Source of the DNA: DATHKG01 sp035489435
GTDB taxonomy: Bacteria; Bacteroidota; Bacteroidia; Chitinophagales; Chitinophagaceae
Reading direction: 5' to 3' (one strand)
Assembly (NCBI GenBank): GCA_035489435.1
Contig: DATHKG010000024.1
Length of the DNA: 64,000 nucleotides
The translations under genes and the position numbers were made by a program. Positions 35,862 to 44,535 of the stretch are shown here, piece after piece. The notes below the pieces were generated by a model that saw only the letters and a program-made list of their open reading frames with translations, ran no database searches and was not told where the DNA came from. How positions within the stretch are numbered: position 1 is the stretch's first letter; each line of letters begins with the position of its first letter.

Positions 35862-35910
35862 CAACCCGATAGGGGTTGATTTCACATAGCCCGGGCGAAA
35901 CTCCGGGGGT
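35862..35910. repeat. REP-like palindromic element
   Basis: Two adjacent hairpins: CAACCC GATAG GGGTTG (35862-35878) and CCCGG GCGAAACT CCGGG (about 35890-35908). It has the form of the short dispersed palindromes (AACCCCTACGGGGTT-like plus CCCGGGGC-like) seen between genes in many Bacteroidota. Only one copy is in the window. Confidence 0.55.
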
Positions 35911-35923
35911 GAGTTATAAAAAC

Positions 35924-36643
35924 TCAGCGTTTAAGAAGTTTTGTATCGACTACTTTTTGCATTAGCAGATCTTTCATATTCCTGCTTACAGGTATCTGGG
36001 CAGACTCTATAAGTATAGTGTTACCCTCAATTGCTTTTATTTTTTGAAGTGAAACGATATAAGACTTATGAACCTTCATAAAAATGGCTTCAGGAAGTTG
36101 TTTTTCAAGAATACTAAGCGTGACATAAGTAATCATTTTTTTGCCCGCGAGATGAATGGCAACATAGTTCTGCAAGGCTTCCGCATATAATACTTCATCA
36201 TAATAAATTTTTACAAACACCCCGTTTTCTTTAATAAAAAAACTGCCTTTCTCTTCTGTTTGCGGAGCACTTACGGGGCGCATTGCCGAATGCAACTCTT
36301 TTACTTTATTAACTGCTTTCAGGAAGCGCGGAAATGATATTGGTTTCAGCAGATAATCCGCAACGCCCAGTTCAAAACCTTCAAGCGCATAACTGGTATA
36401 AGCAGTAGTAAATATTATTGCCGGCACTTTTTTAAGTGATTTTATAAAATCAATTCCAGATAAACGGGGCATTTCAATGTCCAGGAAAATCAGATCGATT
36501 TCACCACTATCCAGCACCTGGTAAGCCTGCAATGGATCGGCATAAACCCCGGCCAGTTCAAGGAAGTCTATCTGGGAAACATATTCCTTCATTCCCCTGC
36601 AGGCAATCGGCTCGTCGTCTATTATAAGACATTTCATTGTCAT
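35924..36643 (-). CDS. LytTR-type response regulator
   Basis: A 239-aa response regulator. A receiver domain (residues 1-~120) has the acidic pair in LIIDDEP, the phospho-acceptor Asp in LIFLDIEMPRLSG (about 55), the Thr in IIFTTAYTSYALEGFE and the Lys in DYLLKPISF. The C-terminal LytTR DNA-binding domain contains NYVAIHL, KKMITYVTLSILEKQLP, FMKVHKSYIVSLQKI and ISRNM-like IPVSRNMKDLL. The start codon overlaps the stop of the upstream histidine kinase (ATGA), so they form a translationally coupled two-component system. Confidence 0.95.
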   Translation of the reverse strand: MTMKCLIIDDEPIACRGMKEYVSQIDFLELAGVYADPLQAYQVLDSGEIDLIFLDIEMPRLSGIDFIKSLKKVPAIIFTTAYTSYALEGFELGVADYLLKPISFPRFLKAVNKVKELHSAMRPVSAPQTEEKGSFFIKENGVFVKIYYDEVLYAEALQNYVAIHLAGKKMITYVTLSILEKQLPEAIFMKVHKSYIVSLQKIKAIEGNTILIESAQIPVSRNMKDLLMQKVVDTKLLKR

Positions 36644-37662
36644 GATATCTGAATCTGTAATTCAACCAAAAAAATAGCGTCTTTTCTTTCAATGTTTAAT
36701 TTATACTTGTCGTCATACAGAAGATCAAGTCTTCGTTTCACATTTTTTAGTCCGATTCCCGGTTTTTTCCTGACAGCTGGTGGCGGATCCACCGAGTTAA
36801 CTACGCTGAACAGGAAAGATCCGTTTTGCCTGGCCAGGTTTACTTCCACCGTGTTTTTTACATCTACCGAACTGGAGAGATGTTTAAAAGCATTCTCAAC
36901 AAAGGGTAATAAAAGCAAAGGTGCGATGCAAAAATCCCGGGCGCTTTCATCGCTGTTAAAAACGATGGAATGTTTATCACTTTTCCGGAGTCTCTGGAGA
37001 TCAACATAACTTTCAAGGTAACTCACTTCTTTCTCAATCGGGATCTTGTCTTCATTGCATTCATATAGCTGGTATCTTAAAAGTTCAGAAAATTTTTGCA
37101 ATGATTCTCTTGCTTCATGGTTCGATTTATCAATCTGAAAATAAATGGTGTTGATTGAGTTAAATAAAAAATGCGGGTTAAGCTGTGCTTTAAGATATTC
37201 GAGTTCTGCCTGTAATTTTTCTGTTTGCATTTGATGCAATAATAATTGTTGCCTGTACCAGCGTTTACTTAATTCAAGTGAAAGTGTAAATGCCAGGTAA
37301 AATATCCCGATTGAAGCGTTGTAATATGTATTAAAAAAGAAGCTCCTCCGGACGGTAAGATTATTTACATGTGCGCTCAGCCAGGTGTCAAAACCGTTTT
37401 GCAAACCCGTATACAATAAGAGTAAAACCAGGATCGAAATAACATAAAGCAGGTACCTGTCCTTTTTAAAATATCGTTCGAATAAATAATAGATATTCAG
37501 GTAACAAACTGCAGCCAGGAGCAGGTTGTGAACCAGAACATCAATTATATAATATCCGGTGCCGGCCTGTTGAATAATGTGCGCGCGGTTAAAAGCATAG
37601 AACACAACGGTAACCAACCAGAACGCCAGGTGATCGAGTTTATATTTCCAAACAAAATGCAC
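36640..37662 (-). CDS. LytS/YehU-type sensor histidine kinase
   Basis: A 340-aa membrane kinase of the His_kinase (LytS) family. Four hydrophobic segments occupy about residues 10-130 (for example LLYVISILVLLLLYTG), followed by a linker coiled coil (QMQTEKLQAELEYLKAQLNP). The phosphorylated His lies in LNPHFLFNSINTIY (about 163-176), and the ATP-binding part has LLLLPFVENAFKH and GIGLKNVKRRLDLLY. No extracellular sensor domain is present. The frame opens with GTG at 37662. It is coupled by a 4-bp overlap to the LytTR regulator. Targets are unknown. Confidence 0.94.
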   Translation of the reverse strand: MHFVWKYKLDHLAFWLVTVVFYAFNRAHIIQQAGTGYYIIDVLVHNLLLAAVCYLNIYYLFERYFKKDRYLLYVISILVLLLLYTGLQNGFDTWLSAHVNNLTVRRSFFFNTYYNASIGIFYLAFTLSLELSKRWYRQQLLLHQMQTEKLQAELEYLKAQLNPHFLFNSINTIYFQIDKSNHEARESLQKFSELLRYQLYECNEDKIPIEKEVSYLESYVDLQRLRKSDKHSIVFNSDESARDFCIAPLLLLPFVENAFKHLSSSVDVKNTVEVNLARQNGSFLFSVVNSVDPPPAVRKKPGIGLKNVKRRLDLLYDDKYKLNIERKDAIFLVELQIQIS

Positions 37663-37872
37663 ATTTTAAGTTACGCTTTAACAGTCGATATTTTCAACGA
37701 ATTATCCAAAAAGTGATTTTTTCTTGATGAGATGCAAATGTGGCGCAATATTTAACACAGCTTACAAGTCATCAATTGTTTGCAGCAGATAGTCAAAGAA
37801 ATTACCTGATAAACAATGAGTTTGATTTCTTTGTGTTGAAAACAGAATTAATCATTTTAAAAGTTTAAGAAT

Positions 37873-38343
37873 ATGAAAAGACTAATCAGGCCATCAATCT
37901 TTATTAAAGCCATCTTACTAATTTTTCTTTCCCTGCCATTTGTGAGCGCATCTGCATTTGGTGGAATTGATAGTTATGCCATCTATCTGAATGACAAACT
38001 ACTTGTTAAACAGTCGCTCGGCGATCCACTTGATCTGAAAACGCTGCCACTTACCGATAAAAATGTTTCGGATAAACTGGTGATCAGGTACATGCAATGT
38101 AATGCGCCTTCCAAGGTTGGCAAAAACAGGGTGATTACCTTAAAAAATGAAGCAGGGAAGGTAGTTAAGGAGTGGAAATTCAAAGATGTTGATGGGGAAG
38201 CTTCAGATATGGTAATACCAGTAAAAGAAATACTGGCTCTGCAAAAATCTGCAAGCGGAGCACTCAGCTTTTTTTATTCCGCCGACGGAAATAAGACTCA
38301 AAAGCTTGCTGCGCTGCATGGAGGGAGTAAAAGCAACACTTAA
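37873..38343 (+). CDS. Secreted hypothetical protein
   Basis: A 156-aa exported protein with a clear signal peptide (residues 1-29, AILLIFLSLPFVSASAFG) and a beta-rich domain (DSYAIYLNDKLLVKQSL, DKLVIRYMQCNAPSKVGKNR, TLKNEAGKVVKEWKF). I do not recognise a named domain. It resembles small periplasmic proteins common in Chitinophagaceae. It faces the LytTR/LytS pair divergently across 210 bp, so it is a possible target of that system, which is speculation. A terminator follows at 38416. Confidence 0.75.
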   Translation: MKRLIRPSIFIKAILLIFLSLPFVSASAFGGIDSYAIYLNDKLLVKQSLGDPLDLKTLPLTDKNVSDKLVIRYMQCNAPSKVGKNRVITLKNEAGKVVKEWKFKDVDGEASDMVIPVKEILALQKSASGALSFFYSADGNKTQKLAALHGGSKSNT

Positions 38344-38415
38344 AAAATTTATCCTTTCAAAAGCCCAGTTACAATTCTATGTTGATCATTACTTAGCCAA
38401 ATAGATAGCCTAAAA

Positions 38416-38449
38416 ACAAAACCCTTCATTCCGGAAGGGTTTTGTTTTA
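38416..38449 (+). terminator. Intrinsic terminator after the secreted hypothetical gene
   Basis: Stem CAAAACCCTTC with GAAGGGTTTTG around a short ATTCCG loop, followed by TTTTA. Confidence 0.85.
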
Positions 38450-38450
38450 T

Positions 38451-38519
38451 TGAGTTATGAATTATGAGTTATTAGTTATGAGTGAGTGATGAATGAGTAA
38501 GTGAGGGAGGGATGAGTTA
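38451..38519. repeat. GAGTTATGAATTATGAG low-complexity repeat
   Basis: Tandem GAGTTATGAATTATGAGTTA units grading into GTGAGTGATGAATGAGTAAG, ending directly at the stop codon of the minus-strand gene at 38520. Confidence 0.75.
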
Positions 38520-39446
38520 TTACTCGCCGGTTATTTTTTTCATTTTTTGCATGGCGGTTTTTGCTACGGTGAGGGGGTCTTGTTTGTAATAGGCTGCGTT
38601 GAAGACTTCTTCGGAAATAATTAATGGTTTTTGCGGATCGTTGAGGATATCCAATATACGTTTAACCGGCGCTATGCCATCTCCCGGGTGAACACGATCC
38701 GAATCAACGATGGTATCTGTTGGTTTAGCAGGATAATCATTCACATGAATCACTTCCACCGCCTTTTTTGCTATTAAAGGTAAAGTTTCGATACTTGAAC
38801 CACCCTTATACAAATGATAAACATCAAGTAAAATTCTTGCTGAAGGATGACCGCTTTGAAGTGCGACAAACATTACTTCCGAAGTTGTGCAGAGGTTTTT
38901 CGAAAAGCCCCACAATTCAAGATGTGGAACCACACCAGACTGATCACCCAATTCCAGGATTGTGCGATATCGCTCCCCGGCTTTCCTCAGGTCAAGTCCA
39001 GGTTTATCCGTTGCTCCAACAGGTGGTGCTGCCACACGTTTGCAGCCAATCTGTGCCAGTAGGTCCATCTCCTTTTTCATCTGTTCAACTCCCTGCTTCC
39101 TCACTTCATCATCATCAACTATCCATTTGGCAAAACCTATGGCATTCGCTGCGGTGATCCCAAATCCCTGCAAATGTTTGTTTGCTTCTGATACCTTGCC
39201 TCCCTTGGCAAGGAACTCCTGCAGGCTGTCTATCCATATCTCTACCAATGTGAAACCAGCCTTCGAAGCAACTTCCAGCTCTTTAACAAAACCGAGTTTG
39301 TGGCCCCTCAGGGTAGCCATATTAAGACAATAACCAAACTTTTCTACTGTAGGCTTTGGTGATGGTATAGCATTGCCTTTGAATGAAATGAGTGTAGATG
39401 CGGATGTAAGTCCCAGCAACTTCACAGCCTGCCTGCGGTTAAGCAT
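38520..39446 (-). CDS. Sugar phosphate isomerase/epimerase (exported TIM barrel), copy 2
   Basis: A 308-aa xylose-isomerase-like TIM barrel. The N-terminus NRRQAVKLLGLTSASTLISF looks like a twin-arginine or Sec signal. Barrel segments include AGFTLVEIWIDSLQEFL, IGCKRVAAPPVGA, GVVPHLELWGFSKNLC, ARILLDVYHLYKGG, VIHVNDYPAKP and PLIISEEVFN, where the Glu, Asp, His and Glu metal ligands of the family are placed. It is only distantly similar to copy 1 at 28462. Its substrate is unknown. It stands alone on the minus strand. Confidence 0.85.
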   Translation of the reverse strand: MLNRRQAVKLLGLTSASTLISFKGNAIPSPKPTVEKFGYCLNMATLRGHKLGFVKELEVASKAGFTLVEIWIDSLQEFLAKGGKVSEANKHLQGFGITAANAIGFAKWIVDDDEVRKQGVEQMKKEMDLLAQIGCKRVAAPPVGATDKPGLDLRKAGERYRTILELGDQSGVVPHLELWGFSKNLCTTSEVMFVALQSGHPSARILLDVYHLYKGGSSIETLPLIAKKAVEVIHVNDYPAKPTDTIVDSDRVHPGDGIAPVKRILDILNDPQKPLIISEEVFNAAYYKQDPLTVAKTAMQKMKKITGE

Positions 39447-39638
39447 AGATTAGCGTTTTTAACGGTTAATAATTTTACGAATGGCAATATCATTTATTTA
39501 TCGGGAATATCATTAAAGAGTTTGTTCCCTGTCCTATATTAGCGGATTCCGGAAAATCACTATTTTCAGGATGGACAAACTAACTGAAAGTTCAAGCCAA
39601 AACATCTTTATTCAACACTGTCAACAGGAATAACGTTT

Positions 39639-42600
39639 ATGAGAAAGTCAACTGCTATTATTTTCCTATATATTATCTGCGGATTACAAATACTGAAAGC
39701 TCAAAGCCCGGCTTCTGATCCGAAAAAAGAAGAAATAAAACCAATTTCGTATTTCTCTGACCCGGCTATTTCGCCCAACGGTTCTGAGATTGCTTTTGTA
39801 TCGGCTGGTGACATCTGGACAGTTTCCTCAGAAGGTGGACAGGCAAGATTATTAATTGCCCGGGCAGGTTATGAATCCAGACCTCTATATTCGCCGGACG
39901 GACAATATCTTGCTTTCAATTCAACCATTACTGGCAATGGTGATATCTACACGTATCATTTTAAGAACGGCTCTTTGACACGTCTTACATATGATGATGG
40001 CAATGAAGAACTCAGTGCATGGTCCGGGGATGGAAAGTTCCTGTATTTTTCAAGTACTGCAAATGACATTTCATCCATGCGTGATGTGTACCGCGTAAAG
40101 GCCTCAGGAGGAACGCCTATGGCGGTTGCTGATAACCGTTATACCAATGAATTTTTCGCAACACCATCACCTGATGGCAGGATGCTTGCTTTTAATGCAA
40201 GGGGAGTGGCTTCTCACCAATGGTGGAGAAACGGTCACAGTCATCTTGACGAATCAGAAATATGGCTGCTCAATACAAACAAGGACCAATCAAAAGATGG
40301 ATCATATGAGCAGTTAACTATGCGTGGTGCACGCGATCTTTGGCCAATGTGGAACAAGGACGGCACAGCTCTGTATTTTATCTCTGATCGAAGTGGGTCC
40401 CAGAACCTTTGGTTTCGGCCTGTCAAAGGGGAAGCTAAACAATTGACAAAATTCAGCAAGGGCCGCGTCGTTTGGCCAACTATATCAAGGAACGCAGAAA
40501 CAGTGGTTTTTGAACGCGATTTCGGGATCTGGAAATACAAGACCAGCAACGGGAATGTAACAGAATTGAAAATTAATCTTGTTGGTTCATCAGCAGGCAA
40601 TACAATTGAACACCTGAGATCATCCAACCAATTCAGGGATCTTTCACTTTCCCCTGATGGAAAAAAGATTGCATTTGTGTCGCATGGAGAGATCTTTGTA
40701 TCCTCTTCAAAGGATGGCGGTGATGCCTTCAGGGTTACCAATACAACGCAGAGAGAATCCAAACCCATCTGGACTCCGAACAGCAACAGCCTTATTTATT
40801 CTTCTGAAAGGGATGGCACGGCGCATTTATATCAATACAATTTTATCGGCGGAAAAGAAACCAGGTTAACTAATAGCACCATGGATGATGTTTCACCTTT
40901 ATTATCGCCGAACGGCAAATTGATAAGTTTCATCAGGAACGGACAGGAATTGCATGTGATGGATCTTAATACAAAAAAAGAAATCAAAGTAGCAAAAGGA
41001 TACCTCGGCCGGCCACCATTTTCTGCCACTGGTACAGTGAGCTGGTCGCCCGATAACAAATGGCTTGCATATGCCGGGTTTGGAAATAAAACGTTCCGCA
41101 ATATTTATATAGCAGCAGCTGATGGAGCAAGTGAACCAAGGCAGGTCACGTTCCTGGCTAACACTTCCGGTGGAGTGGTTAACTGGAGCGCTGATGGTAA
41201 ATACATTCTATTTACTACCAATCAGCGAACCGAAAACAGTTTTGTTGCCAGGGTAGATCTTATACCTCAGACACCCTTTTTCCGGGAAGAGCAATTTCAA
41301 AAGATGTTTGTTGAACAAAATACTTCTCCTTCATCGCCTGTTAACCCTTCGTCGCCGGGAATCAAAGCTGACTCTGCAAAAAAACCGGGAGCCGACAGTA
41401 CATTAAAAGCATTAGCTTCAAATCCAGGCTCATCAGCGTTCAAACCTGTGGCAATACAAATCGAAGGCATTCGTCAAAGACTGAATATATTATCATTAGG
41501 CCTTGATATAGGTTATGTACAAATAAGTAAAGATGGCAAGCAAATGCTGATCAGTGGTTCAGCGGGCCAGCAAACTAATCTTTACACCTATTCACTCGAC
41601 GAAACCTCCCGCGAACCCGCAGTATTAAAACAACTCACTACAACACCTGGTAATAAATCAGATGCCCAGTTTTCTGCTGACGGCCGGGAAATTTATTATC
41701 TCGAGCAGGGAAGGATTCAATCAATGGTGGTTGATACCAAACAGCCAAAGTCAGTGGCAGTGATTGCTGAGATGGATGTAGATTTTACGAATGAAAAAGT
41801 TGAAATCTTTAACGAAGTATGGGAAGCACAAAACCAGGGGTTCTATGATCCTAAATTCCATGGGGTTGACTGGAAAAAAATACATGAACAGTATGAGCCA
41901 CTCGCCTATGGAGCTACCAATCCTGATGAACTAAGAAGGATACTGAACCTTATGGTCGGCGAACTGAATGCATCCCATTCGGGTGTGTCTGGTCCTGCGA
42001 CCGGCTTAGGTTTTGTTACCGGTAAGACCGGTCTTAAATTTAATAGCAGGGAATATGAAGAAAATGGAAAGTTTAAGATAGATGAAGTCATTTATCTCTC
42101 ACCTGCTGCCCTGCCAGGCACTATAAAACCAGGCGACTATCTTATAGCAATTGACGACAAGACCCTGGCTGCCGGGAATAATATTGACGAGCTGCTTCAG
42201 AATAAGATTGGCAAACGTATATCGCTTACAATTTCATCATCTGCTGCTGGTACGTCTCCGGTGAAAGTTTTTGTAAGCCCTGTTAACCTTGCAACCGAAA
42301 AGGGAATGTTATATAAGCAATGGGTGATGGAACAAAGAGATTATGTTACAAAAGTCAGCAAAGGAAGGCTGGGTTATGTTCATATGCCTGATATGTCTGA
42401 GCAGTCCCTCAATCAGCTATACATGGATATGGATGCCGAAAATCACTCAAGGCAGGGCGTAGTTGTAGATGTGCGCAACAACAACGGCGGATTCGTAAAT
42501 CCCTATGCTTTGGATGTGCTCTCACGTAAAAATTACCTGACCATGACTGGCCGGGGCATGCCATCAGCACCTGCCCGTGTGCAGCTTGGGCAGCGTGCCC

Positions 42601-42947
42601 TGGACGCACCAACCATATTGGTAACAAATCAACATTCCCTTTCAGATGCGGAAGATTTCACAGAGGGTTATCGCACTCTTGGCCTGGGAAAAGTTGTTGG
42701 TGAACCAACAGCAGGCTGGATCATTTTCACTTCGAGTGTTCAGCTGATCGATGGTTCTGCTGTGAGACTTCCATTTTCAAGGATCGATGATCATGAAGGG
42801 AAAAACATGGAACTGGTTCCAAGGAAAGTCGATATTCCCGTAACCAGGCAATTGGGCGAAGGCAATGCAAAAGATTCTCAGCTGGATGCTGCTGTAAAAG
42901 AATTGATCGGTCAGCTTGATAAATCAGGCGTTAAGACAAATCAATAA
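39639..42947 (+). CDS. Tricorn-like S41 family protease (secreted)
   Basis: A 1102-aa exported protein with the tricorn protease layout. A signal peptide (1-21) is followed by PD40/TolB-like beta-propeller repeats (ISPNGSEIAFVSAGDIW, YSPDGQYLAFNS and others) to about residue 690. A core tricorn-type C1 domain (NEVWEAQNQGFYDPKFHGVDW) and a PDZ domain (PGTIKPGDYLIAIDDKTL) precede the S41 peptidase. The S41 domain has GYVHMPDMSEQSL, VDVRNNNGG and the nucleophile Ser in NQHSLSDAEDFTEGY (about residue 1004). Such proteins degrade peptides in the periplasm or outside. It stands alone. Confidence 0.93.
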   Translation: MRKSTAIIFLYIICGLQILKAQSPASDPKKEEIKPISYFSDPAISPNGSEIAFVSAGDIWTVSSEGGQARLLIARAGYESRPLYSPDGQYLAFNSTITGNGDIYTYHFKNGSLTRLTYDDGNEELSAWSGDGKFLYFSSTANDISSMRDVYRVKASGGTPMAVADNRYTNEFFATPSPDGRMLAFNARGVASHQWWRNGHSHLDESEIWLLNTNKDQSKDGSYEQLTMRGARDLWPMWNKDGTALYFISDRSGSQNLWFRPVKGEAKQLTKFSKGRVVWPTISRNAETVVFERDFGIWKYKTSNGNVTELKINLVGSSAGNTIEHLRSSNQFRDLSLSPDGKKIAFVSHGEIFVSSSKDGGDAFRVTNTTQRESKPIWTPNSNSLIYSSERDGTAHLYQYNFIGGKETRLTNSTMDDVSPLLSPNGKLISFIRNGQELHVMDLNTKKEIKVAKGYLGRPPFSATGTVSWSPDNKWLAYAGFGNKTFRNIYIAAADGASEPRQVTFLANTSGGVVNWSADGKYILFTTNQRTENSFVARVDLIPQTPFFREEQFQKMFVEQNTSPSSPVNPSSPGIKADSAKKPGADSTLKALASNPGSSAFKPVAIQIEGIRQRLNILSLGLDIGYVQISKDGKQMLISGSAGQQTNLYTYSLDETSREPAVLKQLTTTPGNKSDAQFSADGREIYYLEQGRIQSMVVDTKQPKSVAVIAEMDVDFTNEKVEIFNEVWEAQNQGFYDPKFHGVDWKKIHEQYEPLAYGATNPDELRRILNLMVGELNASHSGVSGPATGLGFVTGKTGLKFNSREYEENGKFKIDEVIYLSPAALPGTIKPGDYLIAIDDKTLAAGNNIDELLQNKIGKRISLTISSSAAGTSPVKVFVSPVNLATEKGMLYKQWVMEQRDYVTKVSKGRLGYVHMPDMSEQSLNQLYMDMDAENHSRQGVVVDVRNNNGGFVNPYALDVLSRKNYLTMTGRGMPSAPARVQLGQRALDAPTILVTNQHSLSDAEDFTEGYRTLGLGKVVGEPTAGWIIFTSSVQLIDGSAVRLPFSRIDDHEGKNMELVPRKVDIPVTRQLGEGNAKDSQLDAAVKELIGQLDKSGVKTNQ

Positions 42948-42979
42948 AACTTTACAAACATTAGCAAATGCAAAACAGT

Positions 42980-43726
42980 TTAGACCTCATCACTTTTGTA
43001 GATTGATAATCCAAGCAGAAACCATGCTATGGATGAATATGCACCTATTGTATAAAAGCTGGGATCATTTCTGACACCTGCAACCGCACCAAACATGATT
43101 GCGAAACCGAGCCAGAAACCCGCCACCAGGGGGGCCCACCTGGCGAAGCCGGTAAGTTTTTTCTGAACTGCGATAACAATACCGGTGATGAACAACAAGA
43201 TGTTACTGGCGGGCCAGAAAAAATCAAGTACCCGGTACAAGGCTGAATTGTTGGTGGGATCAACAGCTGTCCATATGTTCCAGATACAAGCGACACCGAG
43301 AAAAACGAGGTTTAGCCTAAGCAATCTCCTGCCCCATTTTTTATTGCCGGTTGCCTCTTGTTTTATAAGGCCGAGAATGCTACAGATCCAGCCGGTCATA
43401 TATATAAGATCAGCTACACCCGCAGCTGAAGTATTACGAAGTCCAAATTTGTGATCAGAAAGCATTTCCATGAAAAGAAAAGGAGAACAGATCATGGCAA
43501 TTATTCCAAGTGTCTTGTTTGAAGGAACCCATTTGCTCCACCGTCCCAGGTTGATCTTGCCTGAGCCGGGATTGGACTTATTTTGACCAGGGTTGATACC
43601 CAAATTGTGATCGCGGGAACCTTCGAAATTCCCATTGGAACCTATCCCGACCATTTGTGAAAAAGAACCGGTATTGCGGAGTTGTGTTGTTTTGTTGTTT
43701 GAAGGTGTCATTTCATTAATTTTCAT
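42980..43726 (-). CDS. Multi-pass membrane protein, unknown function
   Basis: A 248-aa protein with a polar N-terminal tail of about 65 residues (rich in Asn, Gly and Ser) and about five to six membrane segments from residue 72 on (LGIIAMICSPFLFMEML, ADLIYMTGWICSILGL, NLVFLGVACIWNIW, NILLFITGIVIAV, APLVAGFWLGFAIMF). No family is recognised. It is convergent with the tricorn-like gene across 32 bp and divergent from the ModE-like regulator across 297 bp. The true start could be a later Met, for example residue 26, since the N-terminal tail is compositionally simple. Confidence 0.65.
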   Translation of the reverse strand: MKINEMTPSNNKTTQLRNTGSFSQMVGIGSNGNFEGSRDHNLGINPGQNKSNPGSGKINLGRWSKWVPSNKTLGIIAMICSPFLFMEMLSDHKFGLRNTSAAGVADLIYMTGWICSILGLIKQEATGNKKWGRRLLRLNLVFLGVACIWNIWTAVDPTNNSALYRVLDFFWPASNILLFITGIVIAVQKKLTGFARWAPLVAGFWLGFAIMFGAVAGVRNDPSFYTIGAYSSIAWFLLGLSIYKSDEV

Positions 43727-43849
43727 GCAAGTAAAGAATGATAATGTCCGGAAAGACAGGCAACAACATGACTTCAGGAAATTTACGACTGAAGCGTAGA
43801 AATCAGTGTATGAAATGATTTGAAGTTCTCCATGTTCTTTGCTTTGTAG

Positions 43850-43873
43850 GCCTGGAGTTAACTGATTCCAGGC
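43850..43873. other. Hairpin in the gap before the ModE-like gene
   Basis: GCCTGGA (43850-43856) pairs with TCCAGGC (43867-43873) around a 10-base loop. No T-run follows, so it is not a standard terminator. It is the only structured element I see in the 297-bp divergent gap 43727-44023. Confidence 0.4.
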
Positions 43874-44023
43874 GGATTAATACTGATCAAGTTTACTGGA
43901 AAAGCCAACGATACCTCCCGCCAGCTAATAGATTTTTACCAGTCTGCGCTGGTTAGGAGCCATAAATTCCCTGGTATATTTTGGTTTCAATAATTGGTAC
44001 CTTGCCATTGAAAATGTATTGCC

Positions 44024-44398
44024 ATGACATCAACACAAACACAAAGGATTTTTAAAAAAAACAACCAATATTCAATAAATGGAAGTTTGTGGATCGAATG
44101 CAATGGGAGCCGGTACTTTGGCCCCGGTCCGGTAGAATTATTAACCCTGATAGACGAAACAGGATCGATCCGGCAGGCAGCATTACAAATGGGAATGTCT
44201 TACAAAAAGGCCAGTGAATTGGTAAGCACAATCAATGACAATTCGATTTCACCCATGGTCATTCCCCATACAGGTGGGAACAATGGTGGCGGCTCGGTCA
44301 TCACACCTGAAGCGAAGAAAATGATCGCATTCTATGTTAAGCTTCGGGCCAAATTTCTTCGTTTTTTAGAAACAGAATCAAAAAATCTGAATCTTTGA
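44024..44398 (+). CDS. ModE-like winged-helix regulator, DNA-binding domain only
   Basis: A 124-aa protein matching the N-terminal LysR-type winged helix of ModE. LLTLIDETGSIRQAALQMGM and SYKKASELVSTIND (about residues 40-73) form the helix-turn-helix, GGNNGGGSVITPEAKKMI (84-101) is the ModE wing, and a C-terminal helix KLRAKFLRFLETE follows. The molybdate-binding (TOBE) domains of full ModE are absent, as in short bacterial homologues, so what it senses is unclear. A ModE-type operator (44486-44513) lies just downstream, ahead of the TonB receptor gene. I infer regulation of that operon; the 137-bp gap includes no other gene. Confidence 0.87.
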   Translation: MTSTQTQRIFKKNNQYSINGSLWIECNGSRYFGPGPVELLTLIDETGSIRQAALQMGMSYKKASELVSTINDNSISPMVIPHTGGNNGGGSVITPEAKKMIAFYVKLRAKFLRFLETESKNLNL

Positions 44399-44485
44399 TC
44401 CAATCTCTGATATAATTTATTATTTAAAGATTTTGTCCTGACACGAAAGTTTGTCTAAAATAAAAACGAAATTTATTACGTGGAT

Positions 44486-44513
44486 ATCGTTATATTCTTA
44501 AATAGCTAACGAC
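44486..44513 (+). promoter_or_regulatory. ModE-type operator upstream of the TonB receptor operon
   Basis: Left half ATCGTTATATT (44486-44496), six-base spacer, right half TAGCTAACGAC (44503-44513). The known E. coli ModE consensus is ATCGNTATATA-N6-TATATAACGAT; the left half matches 10 of 11 and the right 8 of 11 positions with identical spacing. The outer ATCGTTA/TAACGAC arms are palindromic at 6 of 7 positions. It ends 22 bp before the TonB receptor start. Confidence 0.72.
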
Positions 44514-44535
44514 TTTAACTTAATACAAACCAGGT

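Noticed and set aside
37528..37716. Plus-strand small frame over the histidine kinase start
   Set aside because: It overlaps the kinase gene and its promoter region and has no domain or start signal of its own.
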